A stretch of 46,510 nucleotides of DNA from Pararhodobacter sp. SW119 (GCF_017811755.1 NZ_JADDJF010000025.1:1-46510); one strand, 5' to 3'; positions 33,944-42,464 are shown, counted from the stretch's first letter. The notes: a model not told the origin generated them from the sequence alone. Numbers and translations are program-made.

Positions 33944-34285
33944 ATGATGATCTACGGGTTAGGCACTTGCGCGGTCTGCCAGAAGGCGCGTGCCGCATTG
34001 AATGCCGAGGGCATCACTGTCACCTTTCGCGATATCCGGGCTGAACCTCTGAGCGAGGCTGAACTGGCCGAGCTGCTTGCAGAGTTCGGGGACCGCTTGG
34101 TCGACAGGAAATCAAGCGACTTCCGGGGGCTGAACAATTGGCTGAAGAACTCGGAGGCGGAGGCCCAGATCGCGGCCCAGCCCAAGGTGATGACCCGCCC
34201 GGTCATCCGCGATGGAGATACGCTCTACCTGGGCTGGGATGAGGGCGTTCGGGAAGCCTTGCTTCGCAACCGACACCATGGGTAG
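33944..34285 (+). CDS. ArsC/Spx-family protein
   Basis: A 113-residue thioredoxin-fold protein of the arsenate reductase-like (ArsC/YffB/Spx) family. Its N-terminal IYGLGTCAVCQKARAAL carries Cys9 and Cys12 (C-x2-C), and the conserved cis-Pro region is VMTRPVIRDGDTLYLGW. The RSS-type motif seen in YffB is DRKSSDFRGL here. ATG 33944 follows AAGAGG at a spacing of 7. Many members are not true arsenate reductases but act on glutathione-linked or other substrates; no ars genes lie nearby, so the role is open. It stands alone between an IS relic and the glycosylase. Confidence 0.85.
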   Translation: MMIYGLGTCAVCQKARAALNAEGITVTFRDIRAEPLSEAELAELLAEFGDRLVDRKSSDFRGLNNWLKNSEAEAQIAAQPKVMTRPVIRDGDTLYLGWDEGVREALLRNRHHG

Positions 34286-34532
34286 AAGATGGCCGCGCGG
34301 ATCATCGTGCCGAGCTTCGCGGCCGGGTCGTGCAAGCGTAACGCCGTTTTCTGGTCGTAGAGCGAAGCTGGTCCGCATGTCGAGATCATCGATGATCATG
34401 GCCGCCTGCAAGGCGCACCGCTCATCCTGGCGCCGGCATTCGGCAAAAAGGGGGGGGTAAAAATTGGTTCACTGCGACCGCAGGATCGAGCAGGCTTTTT
34501 GCGGCGTTGGTCATGCGGGGTGAGCGCTAAGG
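34286..34532. other. Gap with a possible minus-strand gene scrap
   Basis: Near 34290-34370 a minus-strand frame (SLYDQKTALRLHDPAAKLGT then MIRAAIFYPW) has coding-like composition but no start and is interrupted by a stop. It is probably a fragment of a lost gene. An eight-G run lies near 34451. Confidence 0.25.
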
Positions 34533-35735
34533 TCATGCTTCCCGCAGCCAGCCTTGGGAATAGCGGACCTCGTCGACCCCCGCCAATCGCGCCAGCCGGG
34601 TCAGCTCCGCTTCCAGCGCGGCTCGGCGTCCTGCGCCCATTATTGTCCTGGCTTCGGGCCAGAAGGCGCTGACGTGCAGCGTTGCTGACGAACGCCTTGC
34701 ATCGACCCGTCCAATCAGGCGATCGCCCTGCATGATCGGGAAGACATAATATCCGTATCGCCGCTTCGCCGCCGGAACGAAGACCTCGATCCGGTAGTGA
34801 AAGCCGAAAAGGCGCTCGGCCCGGGCCCGGTCGCGCAGCGCCGGGTCGAAGGGCGACAGAACCCGGACGCGCGTTGATGGCCTGGGCAGCGAGGCGACGA
34901 GGTCGAGGAGCCCCCGGGTCGAAAAGCACCGCCGTAGGCTGCCATCCACCATTTCGACATTCAATTCGAGGATGCGCCCGCTGGCGAGGGCGCGGACGCA
35001 CCAGTCCTTCGCCTCATCCCGGGTGACGATCGCGAAGAAGGCTGCGAGTTCGCCGGCCGTGCCGAAGCCCAGGCGATCCAGAGCCGCGCTCATCGCCCAG
35101 TCGACGATCTCGTCATCTTCCCTGTGTGCGTTCAGGTATTGCGACGGGATGACCCGTTCGCTCAGGTCGTAGAACTTGCGGAACCCCCGGCGATGGCAAA
35201 TCGCCAGCTGCCCGGAGCGCCACAGGTATTCGAGCGCGGTTTTCGACGGGTGCCAGTCCCACCAGCCCGAGCTGGTCCTTGCCTCGCCCTCGCCGACATC
35301 GCGCGACGAGACTGCGCCGTGATCCACGATTCGCCGCAGGACGGTGTCGATCTCCGAGCGCCAGCCTTCGCGTCGCCATTTCGGCCAGTGCCGCCGCATC
35401 CGTGCCTCGTCGCGAATGAACTTCAAGCGCCAGAAAGGGTAGAATTGCATCGGTATGACCGCGGCGTCATGCGTCCAGTGCTCGAAACCGCTGCGATGGC
35501 GGGCAACCATGTCGTCCAGAGCCTGCGGACGATACCGCCCGCGTCGCGACCACAGGATCAGGTCGTGTGAACGGGCGAGCGTATTGACGCTGTCGATCTG
35601 CACGAATCCAAGATCAGTCAGGACGCCCGCCAGATCCGCCCCGGTACCCGGCCCGGACCCGGGCCGCAGCAACAGATGCCGATCGAGAAACAGGCGGCGC
35701 GCCTGCGTGTTCCTGAGGAGTGGTAGTTGGGTCAT
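34533..35735 (-). CDS. YcaQ/AlkX-like winged-helix DNA glycosylase
   Basis: A 400-residue protein of the HTH_42/YcaQ family. The motif VQIDSVN near residue 50 is the Q-x-D catalytic motif of AlkX/YcaQ-type glycosylases (AlkZ has Q-x-Q). FEHWTHDAAVIPM, SPFDPALRDR and FGFHYRIEVFVPAAKRRYGY are further family marks. These enzymes unhook interstrand crosslinks and excise alkylated bases. ATG 35735 is chosen as the protein-like start; open frame continues upstream to 35999 but shows no domain. Complete in length. It has no operon partner; the role is DNA repair in the cytoplasm. Confidence 0.88.
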   Translation of the reverse strand: MTQLPLLRNTQARRLFLDRHLLLRPGSGPGTGADLAGVLTDLGFVQIDSVNTLARSHDLILWSRRGRYRPQALDDMVARHRSGFEHWTHDAAVIPMQFYPFWRLKFIRDEARMRRHWPKWRREGWRSEIDTVLRRIVDHGAVSSRDVGEGEARTSSGWWDWHPSKTALEYLWRSGQLAICHRRGFRKFYDLSERVIPSQYLNAHREDDEIVDWAMSAALDRLGFGTAGELAAFFAIVTRDEAKDWCVRALASGRILELNVEMVDGSLRRCFSTRGLLDLVASLPRPSTRVRVLSPFDPALRDRARAERLFGFHYRIEVFVPAAKRRYGYYVFPIMQGDRLIGRVDARRSSATLHVSAFWPEARTIMGAGRRAALEAELTRLARLAGVDEVRYSQGWLREA

Positions 35736-36055
35736 GAGTGCGTGCCGTTGGCCGATCACACCCCGATCTACCCACACCGCCGATCGGGCATCAACCTCAT
35801 GAGCACTCGAAATGCGCGGACCGCTGGGGGGTGAATGCCGTCCTCCAGTGCCGCAGGAGGCGCTCCAGGTCCTGCGGCCGTCGACCTTGGCGATCCGCGA
35901 GGGCCGACGGAACGCGTCCACTGTGATGCGGCCGTCGGAAAATCCAATCTCGTAGGCGATCAGACCCAAGGCTTCATTGCTGCGACGCGGTGCTGGCAAT
36001 GGTCGTGGCGTGGATGTGCGGATCGAAGGAGCAGATCTCGAGCGTAGGGCTTGTA

Positions 36056-36072
36056 ATGCTGCACCGCAGCAT
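36056..36072. promoter_or_regulatory. PhaR-type operator upstream of the phasin gene
   Basis: ATGCTGCACCGCAGCAT contains CTGC-N3-GCAG, the core described for PhaR, the polyhydroxybutyrate-sensing repressor of phasin genes in Paracoccus. It lies 59 bp before the phasin start, where it would overlap or follow the promoter. The remaining DNA at 35736-36130 shows no gene. Confidence 0.6.
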
Positions 36073-36117
36073 CAATATGGAGTTCAAGCACGCATCCGGG
36101 ACATCCGGACCAGATTT

Positions 36118-36124
36118 AAGGAGA
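36118..36124 (+). promoter_or_regulatory. Ribosome site that sets a TTG start
   Basis: AAGGAGA lies 6 nt before TTG 36131 and 21 nt before the next ATG (36146). The spacing favours TTG as the phasin start. Confidence 0.7.
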
Positions 36125-36130
36125 TACCCC

Positions 36131-36613
36131 TTGGCCAAGAATGACATGAGCAAGACGATGAACGACTTTTTTGGTGGCTTCCCCATCAATATCCAGTCGA
36201 TGCAGGATTCTTTCCGCACCCATGCCCAGCTGGCCGAGCGGATGAGCAAGGTTTACCTGAAGGCTGCCGAGAAATCGGCTGATATTTCCAGCAAATGGAC
36301 CAAGTCGGCCCTCGCCGGGATGAGCAAGGTCTCGGCCGTCAAGGAAGATCCGTCGGAATACGCCAAATCGGTGACCGACTTCACCTCCACCTCGGTCGAA
36401 CTGGCCTCCGAGCACATGGCCGCCTATGGCGAGGTCGCCAAGCGCGCGCAGGCAGAAACCGTCGAAGTGATGCAGGCTGCCGGGAAAGACATGTCGGCTG
36501 AAGCCTCTGCCGCGATGCAGAAAGCCACCAGCGACGCAGCCTTGGCCAGCAGGAAGGCGACGGATGAAGTGACCGCCGCGGCCAAGAAAGCCGCTGCGCA
36601 CAGCGCGAAGTAA
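36131..36613 (+). CDS. Phasin (polyhydroxyalkanoate granule-associated protein)
   Basis: A 160-residue, almost wholly helical protein without cysteine or signal peptide (MAKNDMSKTMNDFFGGFPIN at the start, an AAAKKAAAHSAK-like end). The heptad-rich middle and the Ala/Lys tail are typical of phasins, which coat PHA granules and set their size. The start is read as TTG 36131 because of the ribosome site. A PhaR-type palindrome lies upstream, consistent with repression until polymer is made. No phaC, phaZ or phaR gene is in the window, so it is separated from the usual cluster or that cluster lies elsewhere. Two hairpins follow. Confidence 0.87.
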   Translation: MAKNDMSKTMNDFFGGFPINIQSMQDSFRTHAQLAERMSKVYLKAAEKSADISSKWTKSALAGMSKVSAVKEDPSEYAKSVTDFTSTSVELASEHMAAYGEVAKRAQAETVEVMQAAGKDMSAEASAAMQKATSDAALASRKATDEVTAAAKKAAAHSAK

Positions 36614-36620
36614 GCGGTTT

Positions 36621-36645
36621 CGAGCGGGGATACCCGCTCGTTTCT
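36621..36645 (+). terminator. Terminator of the phasin gene
   Basis: CGAGCGGG at 36621-36628 pairs perfectly with CCCGCTCG at 36633-36640 across a GATA loop, followed by TTTCTC. It starts 8 nt after the stop codon. Confidence 0.75.
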
Positions 36646-36681
36646 CAAGAGTTCCCGGCGCCTCCCCGCCGGAATCGCAGG

Positions 36682-36710
36682 ACGGGCGCATCTTCGGGTG
36701 CGCCCGTTTT
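36682..36710 (+). terminator. Second intrinsic terminator
   Basis: ACGGGCGCA (36682-36690) pairs perfectly with TGCGCCCGT (36699-36707), 8-nt loop, followed by TTT. Its symmetry could also serve transcription from the other side. Confidence 0.7.
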
Positions 36711-37571
36711 CGTCTGAGCCCGCTTTCTGGGCGCCTGGAACGCGGCGGGTTTGCACAGGGCACGTTCTCCCGTTGGGTCCGGCGAGGTCTCGGCGCGGCG
36801 TCCTCGGGTCTTCAAGCCCTCGGTCATGCGCCTGGTTCTTCGCCGCGATCGTGCAAAGCGGTCGATCCTGCGCCGCGGCCGCGTCGTCCGTGCCGGTCTC
36901 GTCCGGCAGGCCGTCAAGCCAGCGGACGGTCTTCGTCCTGGGGCGGGAGCTCGCCTCCCGACCCTGCGCGTCTGGCGGGGTTGTTGCCTCAGGGCGTCAT
37001 CCACTGACGTCATCGGAGGCGGGGGGGGCGCCGCGGCAGAGGTGGCGACCCTTGGCTCTTGGAATTGCGTAAGCCTCTTTTGCGCAGCCTTCAGGGCGCG
37101 CGACAGGCTTGCCCAATCCGTCATGAATCGTCTGTGATCGCAAGGGACGACGACCAGCTCCGCGTCGGCGATTGCGGTAGTGTTTCTCTGGCGTGTCTCG
37201 GAGCCATACTCCATGGAATGGATGTGCCTGGAGAGGAGATCCTGGTGGCGCTCGACGGCATCCCGGTGCGCGCGCCACCGGCCGTATCCGTCGTCGATCA
37301 CGGCGGTCATGTTCTCGCCGAACATCATCCTCGATCAGGACGCCATCACGTGTGATCGTGACGCCGACAGTCCAAGGCCTGTCCCGACCGTTCAGCCGGG
37401 CGGAGGGGTCATTGCTTCGTGGATGCCGACCCAACCCGAAAGCTCAAGCTTCCGCAGGCCTGGAACTTCCGGCTTCTCGGGCGCCGGCCGCGGGCGTTGA
37501 TCCCGGGCCGTTGACGCTCTGAGGGACACGCTATAGCATTTTGGCCTTCCCCGAAGCGAGGAGTTGGCGCC
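36711..37571. other. Long region with no firm gene
   Basis: A minus-strand frame from 37310 (MTAVIDDGYGRWRAHRDAVE and onward) has fair coding character for about 100 codons. After about 37000 it becomes Arg-rich, low-complexity sequence typical of an antisense frame, so a real gene is uncertain. I recognise no family, RNA or repeat. A weak ribosome-like GGCGAG precedes that ATG. Confidence 0.3.
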
Positions 37572-38633
37572 ATGGCCAATAGCAGCAGGACCCGCCGTCA
37601 CTGGAGTGCGCTGACCGCAGGCTGCGCCGCTATTGCGCTTTGGCCTGCTTCGGGGCTGGCGGAGACCAATGCTGCGGACATCGTCCTCCAGAGCGGCTTC
37701 GACCATATCGGGGCCGAAGTGCACATGCTCGAGCACGACGGACGCGAGCTTTTCTACATTGACGAGGGGGATGAAGACTGGCGGCCGGTCGTCTTCATCG
37801 GCGGCCTTGGCACGAGCCTTGCCGCGTTTCAGCTGACCGAGTTTGCGCGCAGCAGCCGCGAGACGCTCGGCCTGAGGATGATCTCGGTGGAGCGCAACGG
37901 TTTCGGGGCCTCGGCCTTCGATCCCACCCGTGGCTATACCGGCTACACCGAGGACGTACTGGCGGTTCTCGAGGATCTGGGCGTGGAGGAATTTTCAATC
38001 CTCGCGATCTCCGGCGGCGGCGCCTTCGCCGCCCACCTGGCCGCCGCGGTCCCGGATCGGGTGATCTCTCTCCATGCGGCGGCGGCCGTTGCCTGGACGC
38101 TGCCTACCCGAAGCGAGATCGACTGCACGCGCTCGCTCGAGGATTGGAACGACGCCAACGAGCGCTGGACGCATAACCCGATGGACTGGTGGGGCGTGCC
38201 AGGCTCGCCGGTCCTCGTGGTGCCGGGCTGGCAGTCAGCAGCCTATGCCGATGCCACGCGGGCCTTCTATCTCGGCGGTCAGCGGGGCGATCCCGGCGCG
38301 TTGAGCCGGGAGTTCACGCAGCGCTGCGATGCGGATGCCGTCGTCGACGCCTCGCGGATCTCGGCGCCGGTCTACCTCTACTGGGGCGACGAGGACACCT
38401 CCGTGCCCCTCAGCGTGATGGAAGAGTGGCAGGAGGCCGTGCCCGAGGTGCGAAAGGCGCGGGTCTACGAAGGCGCCGGCCATACCGTACAGTATGAGCA
38501 TTGGGTCCAGATCATGGCCGACATGGCAGGATACGACGACCACACCGTCGTCTGTCGGGACGGCGAGACGCGCTTGGTCCCGGAGGATGAGGCTGCGGAT
38601 CTTCCGCGCGATCTCTGCGCCTGGCACAACTGA
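37572..38633 (+). CDS. Exported alpha/beta hydrolase
   Basis: A 353-residue protein with a signal peptide (basic start, hydrophobic ALTAGCAAIALWPASGLA, cleavage near residue 31). The hydrolase fold shows FIGGLGTSLAAFQ (oxyanion region), AISGGGAFAAHLA with the nucleophile Ser in S-G-G, YWGDEDTSVPLS for the acid, and GAGHTVQYEHW for the catalytic His. Two to four cysteines could form disulfides in the periplasm. The substrate is unknown; esters or small amides are usual. It has its own ribosome site (GAGG) and no operon partners. Confidence 0.88.
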   Translation: MANSSRTRRHWSALTAGCAAIALWPASGLAETNAADIVLQSGFDHIGAEVHMLEHDGRELFYIDEGDEDWRPVVFIGGLGTSLAAFQLTEFARSSRETLGLRMISVERNGFGASAFDPTRGYTGYTEDVLAVLEDLGVEEFSILAISGGGAFAAHLAAAVPDRVISLHAAAAVAWTLPTRSEIDCTRSLEDWNDANERWTHNPMDWWGVPGSPVLVVPGWQSAAYADATRAFYLGGQRGDPGALSREFTQRCDADAVVDASRISAPVYLYWGDEDTSVPLSVMEEWQEAVPEVRKARVYEGAGHTVQYEHWVQIMADMAGYDDHTVVCRDGETRLVPEDEAADLPRDLCAWHN

Positions 38634-38689
38634 GTCGGGGCGCGGCGGATGGCGGCGTTTCCCCGGCGACGCCCAGGGAGCATGGTCAG

Positions 38690-38911
38690 GCGCGCAAACT
38701 TGTCGTCGTCCAGCGCCGCAATAGCGCTCGCGCCGGCATTCGTGAGCGCTCGAAGCCCGGCGGTCTCGGCAGTGTCAAACTCGAGCCGCGGGGCGTTGGC
38801 GGACTTGAGAAGCCTGTCTATCAGGATATAGTCGGCCAGCTTGATCGCCTCCACCAGGGGCGCGGCGTGATCGACTTGGCCATGCATGGCCCTTCGAGCG
38901 ATCGTTCGCAT
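38690..38911 (-). pseudogene. Truncated minus-strand gene of unknown family
   Basis: A frame with strong G/C third-position bias (VEAIKLADYILIDRLLKSAN, then LRALTNAGASAIAALDDDKF) lies antisense to nothing. Its 3' end runs into the alpha/beta hydrolase gene without a proper stop, and no ribosome site fits its start; a good AGGAGAG at about 38960 leads into another frame. It looks like a coding remnant with a frameshift. The rest of 38634-39240 has no recognisable gene. Confidence 0.35.
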
Positions 38912-39240
38912 GAAGTGCTGGTCGGCAAGGATTCCGAGGGACGGTTCCTGCGATGGGCACCCATCGCCTCTCTCCTGTCTTTCTTTCGCATCTTTGGCGC
39001 CGCGGACGGCGAGCCAAGCTCCGACGTCAGGACGCCTTGCGCGTCCTCATAGCCTGGATGCGGTCCGGAAGTCACCGTCGCCTTTCCCGCCAGGCCCGGA
39101 TGGTGCGGTTTCATGGCATTATCCGGCAGGGTCCGGGTGTTTCCCCGACCGCGTCCACTGTCCGGGCAAACGATGCTTGATCTGCTGGCCCAATAGGACG
39201 AACATGGTGTGAGACGGGGTCATTCGGGGAAAGTCGATTA

Positions 39241-39762
39241 ATGCCCATTGTAGCCGAAAAGCCGGACACGGTTTTCACGCAGATGGCCTTGGATCTGTAC
39301 AATACAACTCGGTCTTCGGACTTGCCGGCCAAGGGAGCGGGACCTTACGGTATCGACAACGCGGTTTGGGGCAATCTGATTACGCTGACCCGCGCAAAAT
39401 GTCAGCAGCTGGGCGTCAATGTTCCGCCCGGCACCGCGATGACCGGTCTCTGTATTTGGGCGTCGGTCGTGGCAACCAAGTTCTTTGTCATGCGAAATTC
39501 CGCTTTGACTTCCCGTACCGTGCGGGTGAGGAAGACGGCGGCAGGAAAGGGCAGCGACCACTATTTCGTCGTGGCAAAGGACGGCGCCAACGTGGTAATC
39601 TGCGACGTTACCTGCAATCAGTTCGGAGCGCCAGACTACATTGTCGGCCGCCTGAACGACATCAAGGGCACGGCAAAGCGCTTCACAGCTTTTGACGGAA
39701 CCTTGTACGAAGCCTATTCGGTTGGCGCCGCGGGCGCTGCTGCCGGTACATTCGTGGTCTGA
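39241..39762 (+). CDS. Hypothetical protein with a papain-like Cys-His-Asp pattern
   Basis: A 173-residue protein without signal peptide or membrane helix. Cys71 in TGLCIWASVVATK, His107 in SDHYFVVAKDG, and Asp122 in VVICDVTCNQFGAPDYIVG are spaced like the Cys, His and Asp of papain-like/transglutaminase-fold peptidases, in which a D-x-T-x2-QF-type strand follows the His strand. I recognise no named family, so an enzyme role is a hypothesis. Catalytic peptidase, toxin-like effector or inactive homologue are all possible. Ribosome site: GGGGAAAG about 6 nt before the ATG. It stands alone. Confidence 0.7.
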   Translation: MPIVAEKPDTVFTQMALDLYNTTRSSDLPAKGAGPYGIDNAVWGNLITLTRAKCQQLGVNVPPGTAMTGLCIWASVVATKFFVMRNSALTSRTVRVRKTAAGKGSDHYFVVAKDGANVVICDVTCNQFGAPDYIVGRLNDIKGTAKRFTAFDGTLYEAYSVGAAGAAAGTFVV

Positions 39763-39892
39763 CCTGCACGGCCTGCGCGCGGACGTCGGGATGCTTCATC
39801 ACGATCCAGTCCAAATCATGGCCAGATCAGAATGAGCAGTGATGCGCGGCGGTTGCGTGGGCGACGAGTCCCGCCGCCGAAGAATCACAGTC

Positions 39893-40597
39893 ATGAACGC
39901 CCTGGTCCAAGCGGCGCTCAACCACCCGTGGTTCGGCCTCGCGGCAACCGTTGCGGCTTATGGCGTGGCAATGCGGATCAACCAGGCCTTTGGCGACCGA
40001 GCGTTGTTGCATCCGGTGCTCGTGGCCACCGTGCTAATGGCTGCTCTGCTCCACGTCACCGGCCTCGGCTACGAGGTCTACTTCGAGCAAAGCGGCCTGT
40101 TGCATGCGGCGCTCGGACTGGTCGTCATCCTGCTCGCCGTGCCGCTCCATCGCAACGCCGGGCTGATCCGAGCTTCGGGCGGCGCCGTACTCGTCGCTCT
40201 GGTGATGGGCGCGATCGTCGCGCTGGCGTCCGCGCTCGCCCTGCCGGTGCTGGTCGAGGCCTCGGTCGAGGTGTTGGCGACGCTTGGCCCCAAGTCTGTC
40301 ACCACGGCCGTCGCGATCCAGCTGTCCGAGGGATTTGGTGGGAATGCCGCGCTCACCGCGCTGATCGTGATCTCGACAGGCATCTTCGGCGCGGTCTTCG
40401 GACCCGGCCTCCTGGCCTTTTCTGGGGTGCGGGACCACCGGGCCATCGGTCTCGCACTCGGGGCTGCCTCACATGTCATCGGCACCGCACGCGCCTTCCA
40501 GATCTCCGATGTCGCCGGGGCCTTCGCCACCCTGGGGATGATCCTGACTGCGCTCGCTACCACGGCGTTGATGACGATCTTCCTTGCGATCAATTGA
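39893..40597 (+). CDS. lrgB: LrgB/CidB-family membrane protein
   Basis: A 234-residue membrane protein with about six helices and the LrgB signature LGPKSVTTAVAIQLSEGFGG followed by HVIGTARAFQ. LrgB works with LrgA, a holin-like partner, in murein hydrolase control or in export of small carboxylates such as pyruvate or glycolate. No lrgA is found in the window. ATG 39893 is preferred over 39839 because the first helix begins there. The SWEET/PQ-loop-like gene follows by 9 nt, so the two are likely co-transcribed. Confidence 0.88.
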   Translation: MNALVQAALNHPWFGLAATVAAYGVAMRINQAFGDRALLHPVLVATVLMAALLHVTGLGYEVYFEQSGLLHAALGLVVILLAVPLHRNAGLIRASGGAVLVALVMGAIVALASALALPVLVEASVEVLATLGPKSVTTAVAIQLSEGFGGNAALTALIVISTGIFGAVFGPGLLAFSGVRDHRAIGLALGAASHVIGTARAFQISDVAGAFATLGMILTALATTALMTIFLAIN

Positions 40598-40606
40598 GGA
40601 ATTGAG

Positions 40607-40924
40607 ATGTCCGCCATCCTCGAAGCCTTGATGCTCGGTGCCTTTTCGATAAGCTGGTATTGTTCGATCTGGAAAATGCTGCGCACGCGCCAGGCCGCGG
40701 GCAAGAGCCTCGGGTTCGTCCTGCTCATCTGCTTCGGATACGTTTTCGGAATCGCACCGAAGGTCGCGCTCTATCGAGATACGGGGGTCTGGTCGGAGCT
40801 GATCCTGCTCTACATCTGGAACCTGCTCGTCACCGGATTCGACGCCTATCTCGTCGTCCGCTTTACGCGCCAAGGAATTCTCCGTGCGGTGACGGCCAGG
40901 TCCAGAACGGTGCCAGGAGAATGA
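40607..40924 (+). CDS. SWEET/PQ-loop-like small membrane protein
   Basis: A 105-residue protein with three membrane helices (about 5-23, 35-53 and 62-85). The pattern SISWYCSIWKMLRTRQAAGK followed by SLGFVLLICFGYVFGIAPKV resembles half-size SemiSWEET/PQ-loop transporters, where a P-x-Q or related motif precedes a T-x-S-x-G turn. Here the P-Q is replaced (WYCS), so transport is not certain. Small SWEET-like proteins dimerise to form a pore. ATG 40607 lies 9 nt after lrgB, with GAGG-like sequence in between. Confidence 0.7.
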   Translation: MSAILEALMLGAFSISWYCSIWKMLRTRQAAGKSLGFVLLICFGYVFGIAPKVALYRDTGVWSELILLYIWNLLVTGFDAYLVVRFTRQGILRAVTARSRTVPGE

Positions 40925-41000
40925 TCCGCGCCGGGACGATCTTGCGGACTCGTGCGATTGAACTGTGGTGCCGCGGCGGGCCGGCGCGATCGGCTCGGCC

Positions 41001-41195
41001 ATGATCCGGGTTATAGCCCTCGTTTGCGAACTCGGCGCTCCAGACCGCTGCATCGAAAAGGTTCGCGACTTCGTGCCACGCCTGCCCATCGCCTGCCTAC
41101 TCGCTGCTGGCCCCGAGCTCGAGCGGGTGGTTCCTGAAGGCTGGACGATCGTCCGTGTCAGATGCGCCACGGCGCCGAGGCCGGGCGGGCGTTAG
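41001..41195 (+). CDS. Small hypothetical protein
   Basis: A 64-codon frame (MIRVIALVCELGAPDRCIEK and onward) with a coding-like third-position bias. It has two Cys near the N-terminus and an Arg-rich end. No ribosome site is obvious and no family is recognised. It may be a fragment; the downstream DNA to 41509 has no supported gene. Confidence 0.4.
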   Translation: MIRVIALVCELGAPDRCIEKVRDFVPRLPIACLLAAGPELERVVPEGWTIVRVRCATAPRPGGR

Positions 41196-41509
41196 GGCGG
41201 TATCTGCGTTCGATGCTTTTGCGGCGATCGGCGGCGAACCATCGGAAGGCAGTGCAATCCCGACCTCACGGCCACCTGAGGCCCCATGCGTCGTATCTGG
41301 CGCCAACCGCGATGCACAATAGTCCCTGCATCTGTTCGACGACGGGGATGGGCTTCCATATTGTCGTAGCTGTCCTCTCCGGCTTGCCGGAGTAATATTC
41401 CACCGGTTCACTGTCCGATTTTTTTCCTCTGGGATTGACAGATACTGGCCTTGCCAAGGTGCCGAGCCTTGGAGTTTCCAGCTGGTTTTGGTCGTCGCCT
41501 CTCCGATGA

Positions 41510-42451
41510 TCATTGACGTCCGGCAAACACCGCGACCGCAGAGAGACGCCCGTCCCCCGCGGCCTCCGCCGCAAAGCCGAAATGCGATGCGGCTTCGCCA
41601 CCAAGAGACTGACTTGCGTCATTCGTGGATGACCAGTCGACGATGATGGCGGTGACATGCTCTCGCGACAATTGGGCTCCCGATCCGCCTTTGCTTGCAG
41701 TTTGCAGTGCAAGGCTGGTCCACCCGGTCGCCCCTTCCGGCAGCAGCCCGAAGACGTCCTCGGGCAGCGTCCCTGGATCGTCGGCAAGACTTTCCAGCAC
41801 CCGCTCCGCGACGGTGTCCAGCGCGTCATTTTGGGCAATCGGATCAAGGCTTGCCGCAGTGCGCGCGTCGTTGATCTGCTCGAGCGCCAGTTCGCGCGCC
41901 GACTGTAGCGTCAGAGGCTGTGCGTCGCCGCCGTCGATTGCGTCCGAGCCGGGACCGGAGAATGTCTGAACGGCATAAACTGCGCTGCCTTCTCCGACGA
42001 TCCCGAACCCGAAGCTGTCGTAGCCGTCCGAAAGGATGTTGTCGCGATGATCCGGACTTTGCATCCAGCCTTCATGAAAGGCGCGCACGCGATCAGCATC
42101 CGGCGGGACCGAGCAGCCTTCACATGTGGCGATATTTTCGCCGCTGAGCGCCCAGCTGCTGCCGCCCGCCACGATGAAACGGTCGAACGGGGTGTCGCCT
42201 TCAGGGGAGACGTGGTCGTGGTAGTCGCGCGCCAGCATGTCGGCCGCGTGATCTTGCGCCGCCCGGTCCAGAATGTCGCTCGGTTCAAGTCCTGAGAGAC
42301 CTGCCTCGGCGCGGACGGTATTGACCAGCGTGAGCGCCTCGTTCCTCAGCGTCGGAAGATCGCCTTGCTGCTGCGCGAAGCTCGGTGCGGCTATCGCGCT
42401 GAGCACGGCGGCCGCCACAGCGCAATGCGGGATACCTGATCGCTTTCTCAA
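41510..42451 (-). CDS. Secreted CAP-domain (SCP/PR-1-like) protein
   Basis: A 313-residue exported protein. The start is read as TTG 42451 because AGGAGGG lies 6 nt upstream and the signal peptide (MRKRSGIPH, then AVAAAVLSAIAAPSFA) begins there; the ATG at 42472 lies on the other side of that site. A CAP domain follows at about 35-170: RNEALTLVNTVRAEAGL, HDHVSPEG, SGENIATCEG and GWMQSPDHRDNIL, holding the two His and the Glu of the CAP cavity. The C-terminal 130 residues look like a diverged second CAP-like unit without the His ligands. Substrate or ligand unknown. Confidence 0.82.
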   Translation of the reverse strand: MRKRSGIPHCAVAAAVLSAIAAPSFAQQQGDLPTLRNEALTLVNTVRAEAGLSGLEPSDILDRAAQDHAADMLARDYHDHVSPEGDTPFDRFIVAGGSSWALSGENIATCEGCSVPPDADRVRAFHEGWMQSPDHRDNILSDGYDSFGFGIVGEGSAVYAVQTFSGPGSDAIDGGDAQPLTLQSARELALEQINDARTAASLDPIAQNDALDTVAERVLESLADDPGTLPEDVFGLLPEGATGWTSLALQTASKGGSGAQLSREHVTAIIVDWSSTNDASQSLGGEAASHFGFAAEAAGDGRLSAVAVFAGRQ

Positions 42452-42457
42452 GATCGT

Positions 42458-42464
42458 CCCTCCT
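42458..42464 (-). promoter_or_regulatory. Ribosome site that sets a TTG start
   Basis: Reads AGGAGGG on the minus strand, 6 nt before TTG 42451. The upstream ATG at 42472 would place this site inside the coding region. Confidence 0.65.

Noticed and set aside
36645-37310. Minus-strand frame of about 220 codons after the phasin
   Set aside because: The first 100 codons are plausible but the rest is Arg-rich low complexity and includes both phasin terminators. It is reported only as a possibility in the gap entry.
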